Shown: piece after piece, positions 46,146 through 55,100 of the stretch
Layout: each line of letters opens with the position of its first letter
Position numbering within the stretch: position 1 is the first letter of the stretch
Assembly: GCF_017306545.1 (NCBI RefSeq)
Contig: NZ_JAFKID010000004.1
Coordinates: 1-64,000, forward strand
Length of the DNA: 64,000 nt
Direction of reading: 5' to 3'
From: Mesorhizobium sp.
GTDB lineage: Bacteria > Pseudomonadota > Alphaproteobacteria > Rhizobiales > Rhizobiaceae
The notes under the pieces: generated by a model
What the model saw: only the letters and a program-made list of their open reading frames with translations
Database searches by the model: none
What the model was told of the DNA's origin: nothing
Program-made: the position numbers and the translations under genes

Positions 46146-46673
46146 TCATGCCGCGCTTGAGCGAGAGGATGTCGAGCCCTCGCTCTGGCCGATCTCCCGC
46201 AGCTTCGTGCCGAGTGCGATGTTGTCGAGACTCTTCAGCGGCAGCGCCGTGAACACGCCAATGCGGGTCTTGAGATAGCGGAAGGCCGTGACGAAGGCGG
46301 CTTCCTTCTGGACGTCCGTGCCTTCGACGGCGGCAGGATCTTCGATGCCCCAGTGCGCTGTCATCGGCTGACCGGGCCAGATGGGACAGGTCTCGCCGGC
46401 TGCGTTGTCGCAGACGGTGAACACGAAATCCATCACGGGTGCATTCGGTCCCGCAAACTCCTCCCAGCTCTTCGAACGAAAGCCAATGGTCGGATAGTCA
46501 AAGCTCTCAAGCACCTTCAGGGCGAATGGGTTCACTCGCCCCTTCGGCTGGCTGCCTGCCGAGAATGCGCGGAAGTGTCCGGCTCCATCCTTCTGCAGGA
46601 TGCTCTCGGCCAAGATCGAACGGGCGGAATTACCAGTGCAGAGAAACAGCACGTTGTAGATACGGTCAACCAT
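46146..46673 (-). CDS. arsC: Arsenate reductase, low-molecular-weight phosphatase type (ArsC)
   Basis: A 175-residue enzyme of the LMW protein tyrosine phosphatase fold. The P-loop is CTGNSARS with Cys12; a second family cysteine lies in FTVCDNAAGETCP. Such enzymes use thioredoxin or mycothiol/glutaredoxin. It overlaps arsR by eight bases. Two unrelated arsenate reductases in one operon give redundancy with different electron donors. Confidence 0.93.
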   Translation of the reverse strand: MVDRIYNVLFLCTGNSARSILAESILQKDGAGHFRAFSAGSQPKGRVNPFALKVLESFDYPTIGFRSKSWEEFAGPNAPVMDFVFTVCDNAAGETCPIWPGQPMTAHWGIEDPAAVEGTDVQKEAAFVTAFRYLKTRIGVFTALPLKSLDNIALGTKLREIGQSEGSTSSRSSAA

Positions 46674-47037
46674 GGGCGACCTCCTTGGATGACGGTTTTT
46701 GTGGTGGGCAACAGGGAGAGAGGTCGGCGATCAACGGCGCACAGAGTTCCGGCCGGCCGCCACAGCAATCCTTGACCAAGAACCCAGCGAGGCCACGCAC
46801 AGCTTCGAGCTGGGCGCGATAGACGATGGATCGACTTTGTCGCTCGGCCTCGATCAGACCGGCTCTGGTCAGGATGGCGAGATGCGTCGACATGGTGTTG
46901 TGGGGCACGTCCATGCGGCGCGCGATCTCGCCGGCAGGCAAGCCGTCCGGCTCGTGCTCCATCAGGAGCCGGAACACCTCGAGACGGGTCGGCTGGGCAA
47001 GCGCCGAGAAGGCAAGAATGGCTTGATCTGCGTCCAT
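46666..47037 (-). CDS. arsR: ArsR-family repressor heading the arsenic operon (second)
   Basis: A 123-residue winged-helix repressor (ALAQPTRLEVFRLLMEHEPD; NTMSTHLAILTRAGLIEAER). C-terminal cysteines (KDCCGGRPELC, SPCCPP) form a probable As(III) site. It is the first gene of the operon and its start codon lies within a perfect dyad, so it should repress its own transcript until arsenite binds. Confidence 0.93.
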   Translation of the reverse strand: MDADQAILAFSALAQPTRLEVFRLLMEHEPDGLPAGEIARRMDVPHNTMSTHLAILTRAGLIEAERQSRSIVYRAQLEAVRGLAGFLVKDCCGGRPELCAPLIADLSPCCPPQKPSSKEVAHG

Positions 47038-47061
47038 ATGTCGAGACTACTCGACATATGG
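47034..47061. promoter_or_regulatory. Perfect 12-base dyad over the start of the second arsR
   Basis: CCATATGTCGAG (47034-47045) and CTCGACATATGG (47050-47061) are exact reverse complements with a four-base centre. The arsR ATG (47035-47037, minus) is inside the left arm. This is the likely ArsR operator, and the same RNA hairpin could hide the start codon. Confidence 0.7.
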
Positions 47062-47173
47062 AGATAATGCAAGCCCTTCGCCCTGACGGGCGAAGAGATA
47101 GCTTTGTCCAAGCTATCGTTGAACTGCACATAATCCGGAGTCCTGCTCGAAATCCCCACAATGGAGATCGGGC

Positions 47174-48537
47174 ATGCCAACACCTTTACGCCTCCAGCTC
47201 AGGATCGAAGATCCGGACAATGTCCTCTGGCCTGTCATGGGCCACTTTACGGATTACCTCAGGCAAAGCCGCTATGGGCCAAGCGCCTTCGCCGGTACAC
47301 CGCATCAGTCCTCCACTTTGGGGATTGGTTGCTCAGCCAGTCCGCCGGACCGAGCAACATAGACGAAACTCTGATCGGTCGCTTCCTCGATGAGCATCTG
47401 CATACCTGCTCGTGCGATCATCCGACCCTGCACGGCCTGATCCTCAATAGAGCGGCGCTCAATATTCTTCTGCGTGTGCTCCGCGGGCAGAACATCGTCG
47501 CGCGCCCCGCGCCCGATGTTATCGAGCTGGAGCTTGCCGGATTTGATGCCAAAATGAGAGACGTCTGGGGGCTGACCCAGGGCACGCGAGATCATCGCCG
47601 TCGCATCATCCGACACCTTCTCCGGAAGCAGCTTGATACAGGATCGGTTGACCCTGCTGCGATCAGCCCCAGCGCCGTCCGGGCCGGAGCACCAGCACCA
47701 TCCGAGTCATGGCAGGCGCTGTTCGCTGCTATCTCCGTTATCGTGCGCTGGTCGGTGACGATGTCTCTCATCTCCGCAAGGCGGTGCCGCGGCCCGCGTT
47801 CTGGCGAGATTCAGAACTGCCGGAGGCTCTGTCGGCCGACGAGGTGCAACGACTGTTCTCATCGTTCGATGATCCTTGTCCCTCTCGTCGGCGAGGCTAC
47901 GCCATCGAGCGCTGCCTGGCCGATCTCGGCCTGCGCTCGAGCGAGGTTATTCGGCTCACCCTCGATGATATCGATTGGGCGAAAGGCATCGTGAGAGTCC
48001 CTGCCGGTAAAGCCCGGCGCTCGGACATCCTCCCGCTCTCACCCGCAACCGGCGAGGCAATCGTCGATTACATCCTCAAAGAGCGGCCCGACACAACTCG
48101 GCGCGAGGTGTTCGTCCGTCATGTCGCCCCTCTCGGCGAGCCTGTTGGGAGGCGGGTCGTGCAGAAGACGCTGCATGCGGCCTACGCGCGGCTCGGATGG
48201 GACCGAAGTCGCGTCCACCTCCTCCCGGTCGAGCGTGACGCAGCGGCTCTCACAGGCTGTTGCACAGGCAACGTCCAAGATCCCAGCACTCGCCGACCGA
48301 GCGATCTCTCCTCACACGATTCGTCACACCACGGCGATGCACCTGCTGCAATCAGGCGTGGACATCACCGTGATCGCGCTGTGGCTCGGCCACGAGCACC
48401 CCAGCACGACACATATCTACATGGAGGCGGACCTCGCCATGAAGGAGGAGGCATTGAGCCGGCTCCAGCCGATCGCAAGTGCGGCCGCGCGGTATCGGCC
48501 GCCCGATCAACTCCTGGCCTTTTTGCAATCGCTATGA
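47174..48537 (+). pseudogene. Tyrosine recombinase, broken by several frameshifts
   Basis: An XerC/RIT-like recombinase in pieces: MPTPLRLQLRIEDPDNVLWP from 47174; RRYTASVLHFGDWLLSQS to about 47690 in another frame; AGAVRCYLRYRALVGDDVSH and the catalytic LGLRSSEVIRLTLDDIDW in a third; and SPHTIRHTTAMHLLQ (His, Arg), LGHEHPSTTHIYM (His, Tyr) ending at 48537 after another shift. At least three frameshifts make it inactive. It lies at the right end of the arsenic segment and once may have moved it. Confidence 0.8.
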
Positions 48538-48761
48538 TTATGCGCAGCCCGATCCCGGTCGGCTGCGCAAATCCAAGCGTCCTCAATCCTGCTCATAATC
48601 TCCCGCGGATCATAATCATGGACGATGGCGGCGATATCGCCGTCGTACTCGCTGGCGGGCGTAATCGAGAAGGTGCCGTCACCAGCCTGGAAGATGATGA
48701 TGGCGGCCATGAGCGTGGTGGCGAGGCTGAAGGCGAAGGCGTGAGCGTCGTTGAGGGACAT
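48507..48761 (-). CDS. Small hypothetical protein spanning the right inverted repeat
   Basis: An 84-residue protein with one hydrophobic helix (AFAFSLATTLMAAIIIFQ) followed by DGTFSITPASEYDGDIAAIV. The codons for HDYDPREIM lie in the right inverted repeat of the arsenic segment. The last ~30 residues (with CKKARS) are therefore encoded inside the segment and may be a replacement tail created by its insertion. No known family; small ICE proteins of this look are common. Confidence 0.6.
   Translation of the reverse strand: MSLNDAHAFAFSLATTLMAAIIIFQAGDGTFSITPASEYDGDIAAIVHDYDPREIMSRIEDAWICAADRDRAAHNHSDCKKARS
48594..48621. repeat. Right inverted repeat of the arsenic segment
   Basis: Inverse of the left repeat at 40781-40808 with two mismatches. 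Inside, TGCGCAGCC (48541-48549) and GGCTGCGCA (48561-48569) form another dyad at the end of the recombinase remnant, reminiscent of recombinase core sites. Confidence 0.6.
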
Positions 48762-49110
48762 CGATCCGGCTCCTGTTCGAGCGGAGGACCATCCCCCGCT
48801 GACAGGCGCCCGAAGTGTCAGACTGAGCGCTGCAATCACCGCGCAGGCGCAGCCGAAGCGGCGGCATGCTCGCATAGCCGACCCTTTACGGGTTGATGGC
48901 GTCAAGCGATCAGTCGGACCAAGGATCAGTGCAGATAAGCGGGGGTGGTTTGCTCAACGTGGAGGCATTGATCAGTCCGTAGACCTCATGCGCTTCGCCG
49001 TGCGAAGTCGTTGCGTGTCGGCTATTCTTGCACTGGCTGACTCGGCGTCTGTGCCTGGAGCCCCGAGGTGGTCGCGGCGACGCCTCAGCATAACAAAGAG
49101 GATATACGGC

Positions 49111-49815
49111 ATGGGAGAGATCACCATCCCACGCGATGAACAGGTCGCCATCGCGGCGATCGACGCCAGCGAGTTGGACAGGCTCATCGATCAGGCGATC
49201 CGAGAGGAAAGATCGGGTGATCTGCACCGTCTGCGTCTCGGAAATTGCGGCACCTACATCGCAACGAAATTCCATGCCTTCGAACGGGCCTTGGCGAGAC
49301 ACCGCGAGGCCAAGGCGCCGCGAAGGCGCGCGCAAACGGGAGACGCTCTCCACCGCGCAGGGCATGATTTGACCTTCGCAGTCGGGGCCATGAAGCGCCG
49401 ACTGGCAACCGAACAGAAAGAAGCGCAGCTCTTCATCGTCGATGACCAGATCATGCCGCCCTATCGCTTCAACAAACATCTGAATGTCAGGGTGAGCTAT
49501 CGGTGGCGCGCGACGGTCGACGACGAGTGGAAGTTCGGCCACATAACCTTCGTCCATGACGTCGATCTGCGTCCGGACTATACGAGGTCGACCTCCAAGC
49601 GAAAGCCGAGCGCCGCCAAGCAAGAGCAGGACCTGCAAAACGCGCTCTATCAAACTTGGGAGCACCTGATGAGAGGCGCGCTCTATTCGGTCAGGGACTA
49701 TTTCAGGGACGGCGGCGATGGAGACAATATCCCGGACACCTTTCAGGCGACGGTGGACGCTCATAGCCGTGAGCTGAACAATTACAGCACGCAGTTCTGG
49801 CGCCAGCAGCCTTGA
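49111..49815 (+). CDS. Hypothetical protein of unknown family
   Basis: A 234-residue soluble protein with no recognized domain. It is rich in charged residues, with an Arg-rich middle (HREAKAPRRRAQT) and a C-terminal half that looks beta/alpha mixed (VRVSYRWRATVDDEWKFGHI). The ATG at 49111 is preceded by AAAGAGG. It is one of few genes on this strand in the transfer/accessory region, and is convergent with the DUF2493 gene. Confidence 0.65.
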   Translation: MGEITIPRDEQVAIAAIDASELDRLIDQAIREERSGDLHRLRLGNCGTYIATKFHAFERALARHREAKAPRRRAQTGDALHRAGHDLTFAVGAMKRRLATEQKEAQLFIVDDQIMPPYRFNKHLNVRVSYRWRATVDDEWKFGHITFVHDVDLRPDYTRSTSKRKPSAAKQEQDLQNALYQTWEHLMRGALYSVRDYFRDGGDGDNIPDTFQATVDAHSRELNNYSTQFWRQQP

Positions 49816-49860
49816 ACGCCTTCGCCTGTCAGGACGGTTGGAGGTAAGAGATGGCGGCGC

Positions 49861-50784
49861 TTATGCGCCGCCGAATTTCCAGACCGGGATGCCGAGCTTC
49901 TTGGCCTTGTCGGCGAGGTTGTCGTTGATGCCCGTGCCGGGGAAGTGCATCACGCCTTTCGGCACGATCTGCAACATCTCGTCGTTGCGCTTGAAGGGCG
50001 CCGCGCGGCCGTGTTTCGTCCAGTCGGGCGCAAAGCCGATCTGCGGCACGTTGCGATTCTTTGCCCAGAGAGAGGCGATCTTCTCGGCGCCCTTTGGTGA
50101 TTTGCCGTGGACCAGCACCATATCGGGATGCTTCTCCTGGACCTGGTCGAGCTTGGCCCAGATCAGGCGGTGATCTTCGAAGTCGAGCCCGCCGGTGACG
50201 ACGATCTTGGGACCGGGCGGAAGTAGCACTTCCTGATCGGCGCGCTTCTTCGCCATGAGGAAGTCTCGGCTGTCGATCATCGCCGCGGTGAGATTGCGAT
50301 GGTTGACCTTCGATCCGCTGCGCGGGAGCCAAGCCTTGCCGACGTGGCGTTCGTAATGTTCGGCGGCCTGGTCGCGCATCAGCTCGAAGGCGTTCTGGCG
50401 CTCGATGAGCGTCATACCCTCGGCGATTAGGCGCTCCAGTTCGACCGACTTCACCTCGCTGCCATCCTGTTCGCGCTGCGCGCGCTTCTGAGCCTGCTCG
50501 TTGTCGTCCAGTTCCCGGCCGATCCGGTCGGTGGCGCGGTGGAAGACGTTGACGGTCGACCAGAGTAGATCGTCGAGGTCGGGCTCGAGGCGCGTGTCCT
50601 CCAGGGTGCCGATCATGGCGTCGAAGATATCGGCGACGGCGCCTGCGACCTGGTTGCCATCGGGCAGAATCCGTTGGTCGGGCTCGTCGGCGAAGGGTCG
50701 GTAACCGTGAAGCTGGAGTTCGTTGAGGACATGGTCGGTGGGTGAGGATAAGTGGTGCGGTTCGTAGTCGTCGTGCTCGCGCAT
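49861..50784 (-). CDS. DUF2493 family protein (SLOG-fold nucleotide-binding)
   Basis: A 307-residue protein whose C-terminal ~130 residues form the DUF2493/YspA-like SLOG domain (PKIVVTGGLDFEDHRLIWAK; MVLVHGKSPKGAEKIASLWA; RNDEMLQIVPKGVMHFPGTG). This Rossmann-like fold binds nucleotides or nucleic acid. The N-terminal part is helical and unassigned. The start at 50784 follows GGAG. Regularly found in conjugative elements beside Toprim and Strawberry-notch genes; role unknown. Confidence 0.85.
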   Translation of the reverse strand: MREHDDYEPHHLSSPTDHVLNELQLHGYRPFADEPDQRILPDGNQVAGAVADIFDAMIGTLEDTRLEPDLDDLLWSTVNVFHRATDRIGRELDDNEQAQKRAQREQDGSEVKSVELERLIAEGMTLIERQNAFELMRDQAAEHYERHVGKAWLPRSGSKVNHRNLTAAMIDSRDFLMAKKRADQEVLLPPGPKIVVTGGLDFEDHRLIWAKLDQVQEKHPDMVLVHGKSPKGAEKIASLWAKNRNVPQIGFAPDWTKHGRAAPFKRNDEMLQIVPKGVMHFPGTGINDNLADKAKKLGIPVWKFGGA

Positions 50785-51078
50785 GGGATGCTCCGTCGGT
50801 TGGACCGCGACCGTCGCGGCCTTCATGGCGACGAAGCCCACAAGCCGGACGGCCGGGCACCCGGAGCGCAAGCGCAGGGCTCGATGGCTAAGGCCGGCTA
50901 TTTTGTCTCGCGATGGAAAGGCGCGGCACGCGCCGCCGGAAAATAGTCGGCCGCCGCCATTGCCTGGTTGGCCGGCTTGTGGGCCGATCGCCCTCTCGAA
51001 GGCCGAGGCGCGGGCCTCTCCGACGGCTGGTGCATCCTGCGGGCATGGCGAAGCGCACTACACCGGTCTCCCTGCCGG

Positions 51079-52119
51079 CTATGCCGTCAGCGCCATGAAG
51101 CGGGCGACGTCCTGCGGTGCGACCTGGAGCCGAGCCTCGGTGCGAAGCGCCTGAATGCCAAGGGTGCGGAGATCCTCGTTGAAATCCCCCAGCTCTGGCG
51201 AGATGACGATCGCCTCGATCCCGGCCGCGTTGGCCCGTTCGATGAGGGTGTCACGCGCCCCGTCACCGGCCGGATCGTTATCGCGGACGATGTAGAGCCG
51301 CCGCAGTGTGTCGGCGAACAGGATTGCTGCGAGATGCGCTGCGGAGAGCGCCGCGAGCATCGGCATATCGGGGAGGACCTGCCGGATCGACAGAACGGTT
51401 TCGATACCTTCGCCTGCCGCCATCACCTCGCCACCGATGCCGAAGCGGACCGCGTTGCCGAGAAGATCGCCCATTGCTCGCCGCGGCGTGTCGATCGGAG
51501 CCTTGTCGAGACGGCGCGGATCGAGCCAGGTGCGATGCGCCCCGGTGATCTTGCCGTCGAGGTTGGTGACGGCTGCAATCATCGCGGGCCATGTCTCGGT
51601 CGGCGAATGCTCGTCTGGGCGATAATAGCAGCGCGGATGGTAGTGCAGGCTTCCGGTTCCGCGTAAATCCGTAATGCCGCGTTCTCGCAGATACGCTTGT
51701 ACGTGCGTGCCGAAGATAGGCTGCGACATGCGAATGAGCCGCCGTGCCGCCTCGGGTGAGCCGTGCGGCGCCGGGCTTTGGCGCTGTGGCTCACGAGCTT
51801 CCGGCTCGGGTGGCGGCATGCTGAGGAAAATCCGCGCCTCGTTGGCGACGTCCTTGAAATCCACCAGGCCGCAGCTCTCGCGGATAACGTCGAGGAGATC
51901 GCCATGCTCGCCGGTCGCGGCGTCGGTCCATTTGCCGGCGAGACCCTTCGGCGTGTCCTTGAGGCGGACATACATCGAGCGGCCCGGTGTGTTGCGCACG
52001 TCGCCTACGAGCCAGTAACCGCCTTCGCGGCGGCCGCTGGAGAGATAGTGCCGGCACACCGCCTCGGCCTGCCGGCCGAGACGATGGGCGAGATCGGAGG
52101 CGTCTTGGCGTGCCATCAC
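51079..52119 (-). CDS. Toprim-domain protein (primase-like)
   Basis: A 346-residue protein with an N-terminal region resembling CHC2/DUF7146 primase-like modules (GDLLDVIRESCGLVDFKDVA) and a C-terminal Toprim domain: EVMAAGEGIETVLS (catalytic Glu) and LYIVRDNDPAGDGA (DxD). Such proteins are often annotated as DNA primases of mobile elements and could prime the transferred strand in the recipient. Its start overlaps the helicase stop by four bases, so the two are coupled. Confidence 0.85.
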   Translation of the reverse strand: MMARQDASDLAHRLGRQAEAVCRHYLSSGRREGGYWLVGDVRNTPGRSMYVRLKDTPKGLAGKWTDAATGEHGDLLDVIRESCGLVDFKDVANEARIFLSMPPPEPEAREPQRQSPAPHGSPEAARRLIRMSQPIFGTHVQAYLRERGITDLRGTGSLHYHPRCYYRPDEHSPTETWPAMIAAVTNLDGKITGAHRTWLDPRRLDKAPIDTPRRAMGDLLGNAVRFGIGGEVMAAGEGIETVLSIRQVLPDMPMLAALSAAHLAAILFADTLRRLYIVRDNDPAGDGARDTLIERANAAGIEAIVISPELGDFNEDLRTLGIQALRTEARLQVAPQDVARFMALTA

Positions 52120-55100
52120 GCGGCCTCCCGCTCGGAGATGCGCGCGACCGGGAAGGTGTCGAGCAACTTGGCGAGCACGTCCGGCCCGGCGGTGTCGGCC
52201 GGCACGAAGAAGCGGAGCTTCCAGGAGATGATCTCGCTAAACAGGCCATAGGCGCGCAGGCGGTCACGCATGGCCTCGGTGAATCCCGTCAGCTCCAGCC
52301 GATAGGCGCTCATCACGCGAGCGCGGCGGAGCTGGAGACCTTCGGTCAGGTCGAGGATCGTGGTGCCGTCCATCAGTGCCGCAAAGGCCTCGTCCGGGGT
52401 AAGCGCGGCGGTTCCCGTCGTCACGGCGTTCGTGGCCCAGGCCGACGAGACGCGGCGGCCTATGATGCGCTCGCCAGCATCGGTCTGGAGCCGATAGACG
52501 CGGGTCGACTCGTTCGGCAAGCGCTTCCAGATTGGCAGGAGCAGACCGGCCACGATATGAATCGTGCTATCGGAGAACTCCGGCACCTCGGCGAGTTCAG
52601 CCTCCCATGCGCTCGCGAAGGCGGCGCGATCGGCTTCCTCCCAATTGCTCTCGACCATCATGCGCAACGGCGCATAGTGCTGCTCCATCGGCCGGATCAG
52701 GCAAACGCGGCGCTCGATCTCGCCATCGTCGAGCATCATCGACGGTGCGGGAGCCTGCACGGCGGCGCGACCGGAGCGGCCGTTGATCAGCAGCCGTGCC
52801 CGTGGATCGGAGAGATGGTCGAGCGCGTCGGCCAAGGTCGTCGGCCGATTGCGCTCCCGGCGGGTGATGGTGAGCAGCCGCGTCTCCGCGCCGGTGCCCG
52901 CATGGGTGTGGATCACCTGGCTGTCGGTGACGACGAAGCTCTCGGCCTGCAGCGTCTCCAGCCCGATGTCATAGACGCCGCTGCGGATCGCGCCCTCGAC
53001 CTTGGCGGTCAGGAGCTGCTCGAATACCGTGAAGAGCACACCCTGCAGGTCGATGGTGAGCGCCAGCAGGCGATTGAGGAAGGTGGTGATCGGCGGCAGC
53101 TCGTCCTTGATGCCGTTGTCGTCCATGAGCTTCAGGCCGGTGGCAGATTCGAAGCGGTCGAGCGAGCAGCCTTCGACCTTGCCGCGGACCAGCAGCAGGT
53201 AGAGCTGGCGAAGCGCGTCGCGGGCGTATGGGCTTTCCAGATTGTCCTCCGGACGGAACAGGCCCTGGCCACCGGTCTGGCGCTGCCCGCGCGTGATGGC
53301 GCCAAGCGTGTCGAGCCGACGCGCGATCGTCGAGAGGAAGCGCTTCTCGGACTTCACGTCGCTGGCGATCGGCCGGAACAGCGGCGGCCGCGCCTGGTTT
53401 GTGCGGTTGGTACGGCCGAGCCCCTGGATCGCGGCGTCAGCTTTCCAGCCGGGCTCCAGCAGATAGTGGATGCGCAGGCGCTGGTTCCTGGCGGCAAGGT
53501 CCGCGTGATAGCTGCGGCCCGTGCCGCCGGCGTCTGAGAAGACGAGGACGCGCTTCTGGTCGTCCATGAAGGCGGCTGCCTCGGCGAGATTGGCCGACGC
53601 CGCCCGGTTCTCGACGGCGAGACGTTCGCCCTTGCGCACTACGCGCCGCGATCGGCCGGTGACCTCGGCCACGACATCGGTGCCGAAGCGCTGGACGATC
53701 TGGTCGAGCGCGCCGGGCACAGGCTCAAGCGATGCGAGCCGCTCGATCAGCTCGTCGCGGCGGGCGACGGCCTCCCGGCTCTCGACGGGCTGGCCGTCGC
53801 GATAAACCGGCCGCGACGACAGATTGCCCTCGCTGTCCGAGAACGGCTCGTAGAGCTGCACCGGGAAGGAATGGGCGAGATAGTCGAGGACATATTCCCG
53901 CGGCGTGATGTCGACGCGCACGTCGTTCCATTCCTCGGTCGGGATTTCTGCCAGGCGCCGTTCCATCAGGGCTTCGCCGGTCGACACGATCTGGATGACG
54001 GCGGTGTGCCCGTCGACCAGGTCCTGCTCGATGGAGCGGATCAGCGTCGGGGTCTTCATGCTGGTCAGGAGATGACCGAAGAAGCGCTGCTTGGCGCTCT
54101 CGAAGGCTGAGTGCGCGACCGACTTCGCCTGCCGGTTCAGCGTGCCGCTGTCACCGGTGATGTTAGCGGCCTGCATCGCCGCGTCGAGATGATTGTGGAT
54201 GATGGCGAAGGCGCCGGCATAGGCGTCGTAGATGCGGGTCTGCTCGGGCGTGAGCTGGTGCTCGACCAGCTCGTATTCGACACCGTCATAGGAGAGCGAG
54301 CGCGAGGTGTAGAGGCCGAGCGAGCGCAGATCGCGGGCGAGCACCTCCATGGCCGCTACGCCGCCATTCTCCACCGCCTCGACGAACTCGGCGCGAGTGG
54401 CGAAGGGAAAATCGTCGCCGCCCCACAGGCCGAGCCGCTGGGCGTAGGCCAGATTGTGGACGGTGGTCGCGCCCGTCGCCGAGACGTAGACGACGCGGGC
54501 GTTGGGGAGCGCGTGCTGGAGCCGGAGCCCCGCACGGCCCTGTTGCGACGGGGCGACATCGCCCCTTTCTCCCGTGCTGCCGCCGGCGTTCTGCATCGCG
54601 TGGGACTCGTCGAAAATGACCACTCCATCGAAATCGGAGCCCAACCATTCGACGATCTGCTTGACGCGCGAAAGCTTCTCCCCGCGGTCGTCGGACCGTA
54701 GCGTGGCATAGGTGGTGAATAGGACGCCGTCGTTCAGCCGGATGGTCGTCCCCTGCGGGAAGCGCGAGAGCGGCGTGACCAGCAGGCGCTCCATGCCGAG
54801 CGCCGACCAATCCCGCTGCGCGTCTTCGAGCAGCTTGTCGGACTTGGAAATCCAGACCGCCTTGCGGCGTCCCTGCAGCCAGTTGTCGAGGATGATGGCG
54901 GCCGATTGGCGGCCCTTGCCGGCGCCGGTGCCGTCGCCGAGCATGAAGCCCCGGCGGAAGCGGATGGCGTTCGGTGCGCCATCGGGCGCGGCGGTGACGA
55001 GGTCACCGGTCTCGTCCACCGACCATGCCTCGGCGAGAAATTCGGCATGTGCCTCGCCGGCATAGATCACCGTCTCGAGCTGGGCGTCGGACAGAACGCC

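Larger units (their letters stand above)
40781..48621. mobile_element. Arsenic-resistance transposon-like segment with inverted ends
   Basis: A 7.8-kb block with eight arsenic genes on the minus strand and a decayed tyrosine recombinase at the right end. It is bounded by 28-base inverted repeats (40781-40808 and 48594-48621; 26 of 28 positions match). Both repeats read inward from CCA. Arsenic cargo, recombinase and terminal repeats point to a nested mobile element. No target duplication was identified. Confidence 0.6.

Noticed and set aside
48751-49110. Extension of the 234-residue protein to a start at 48751
   Set aside because: The extra residues are opposite another small gene and lack protein-like pattern; the ATG at 49111 has AAAGAGG before it.
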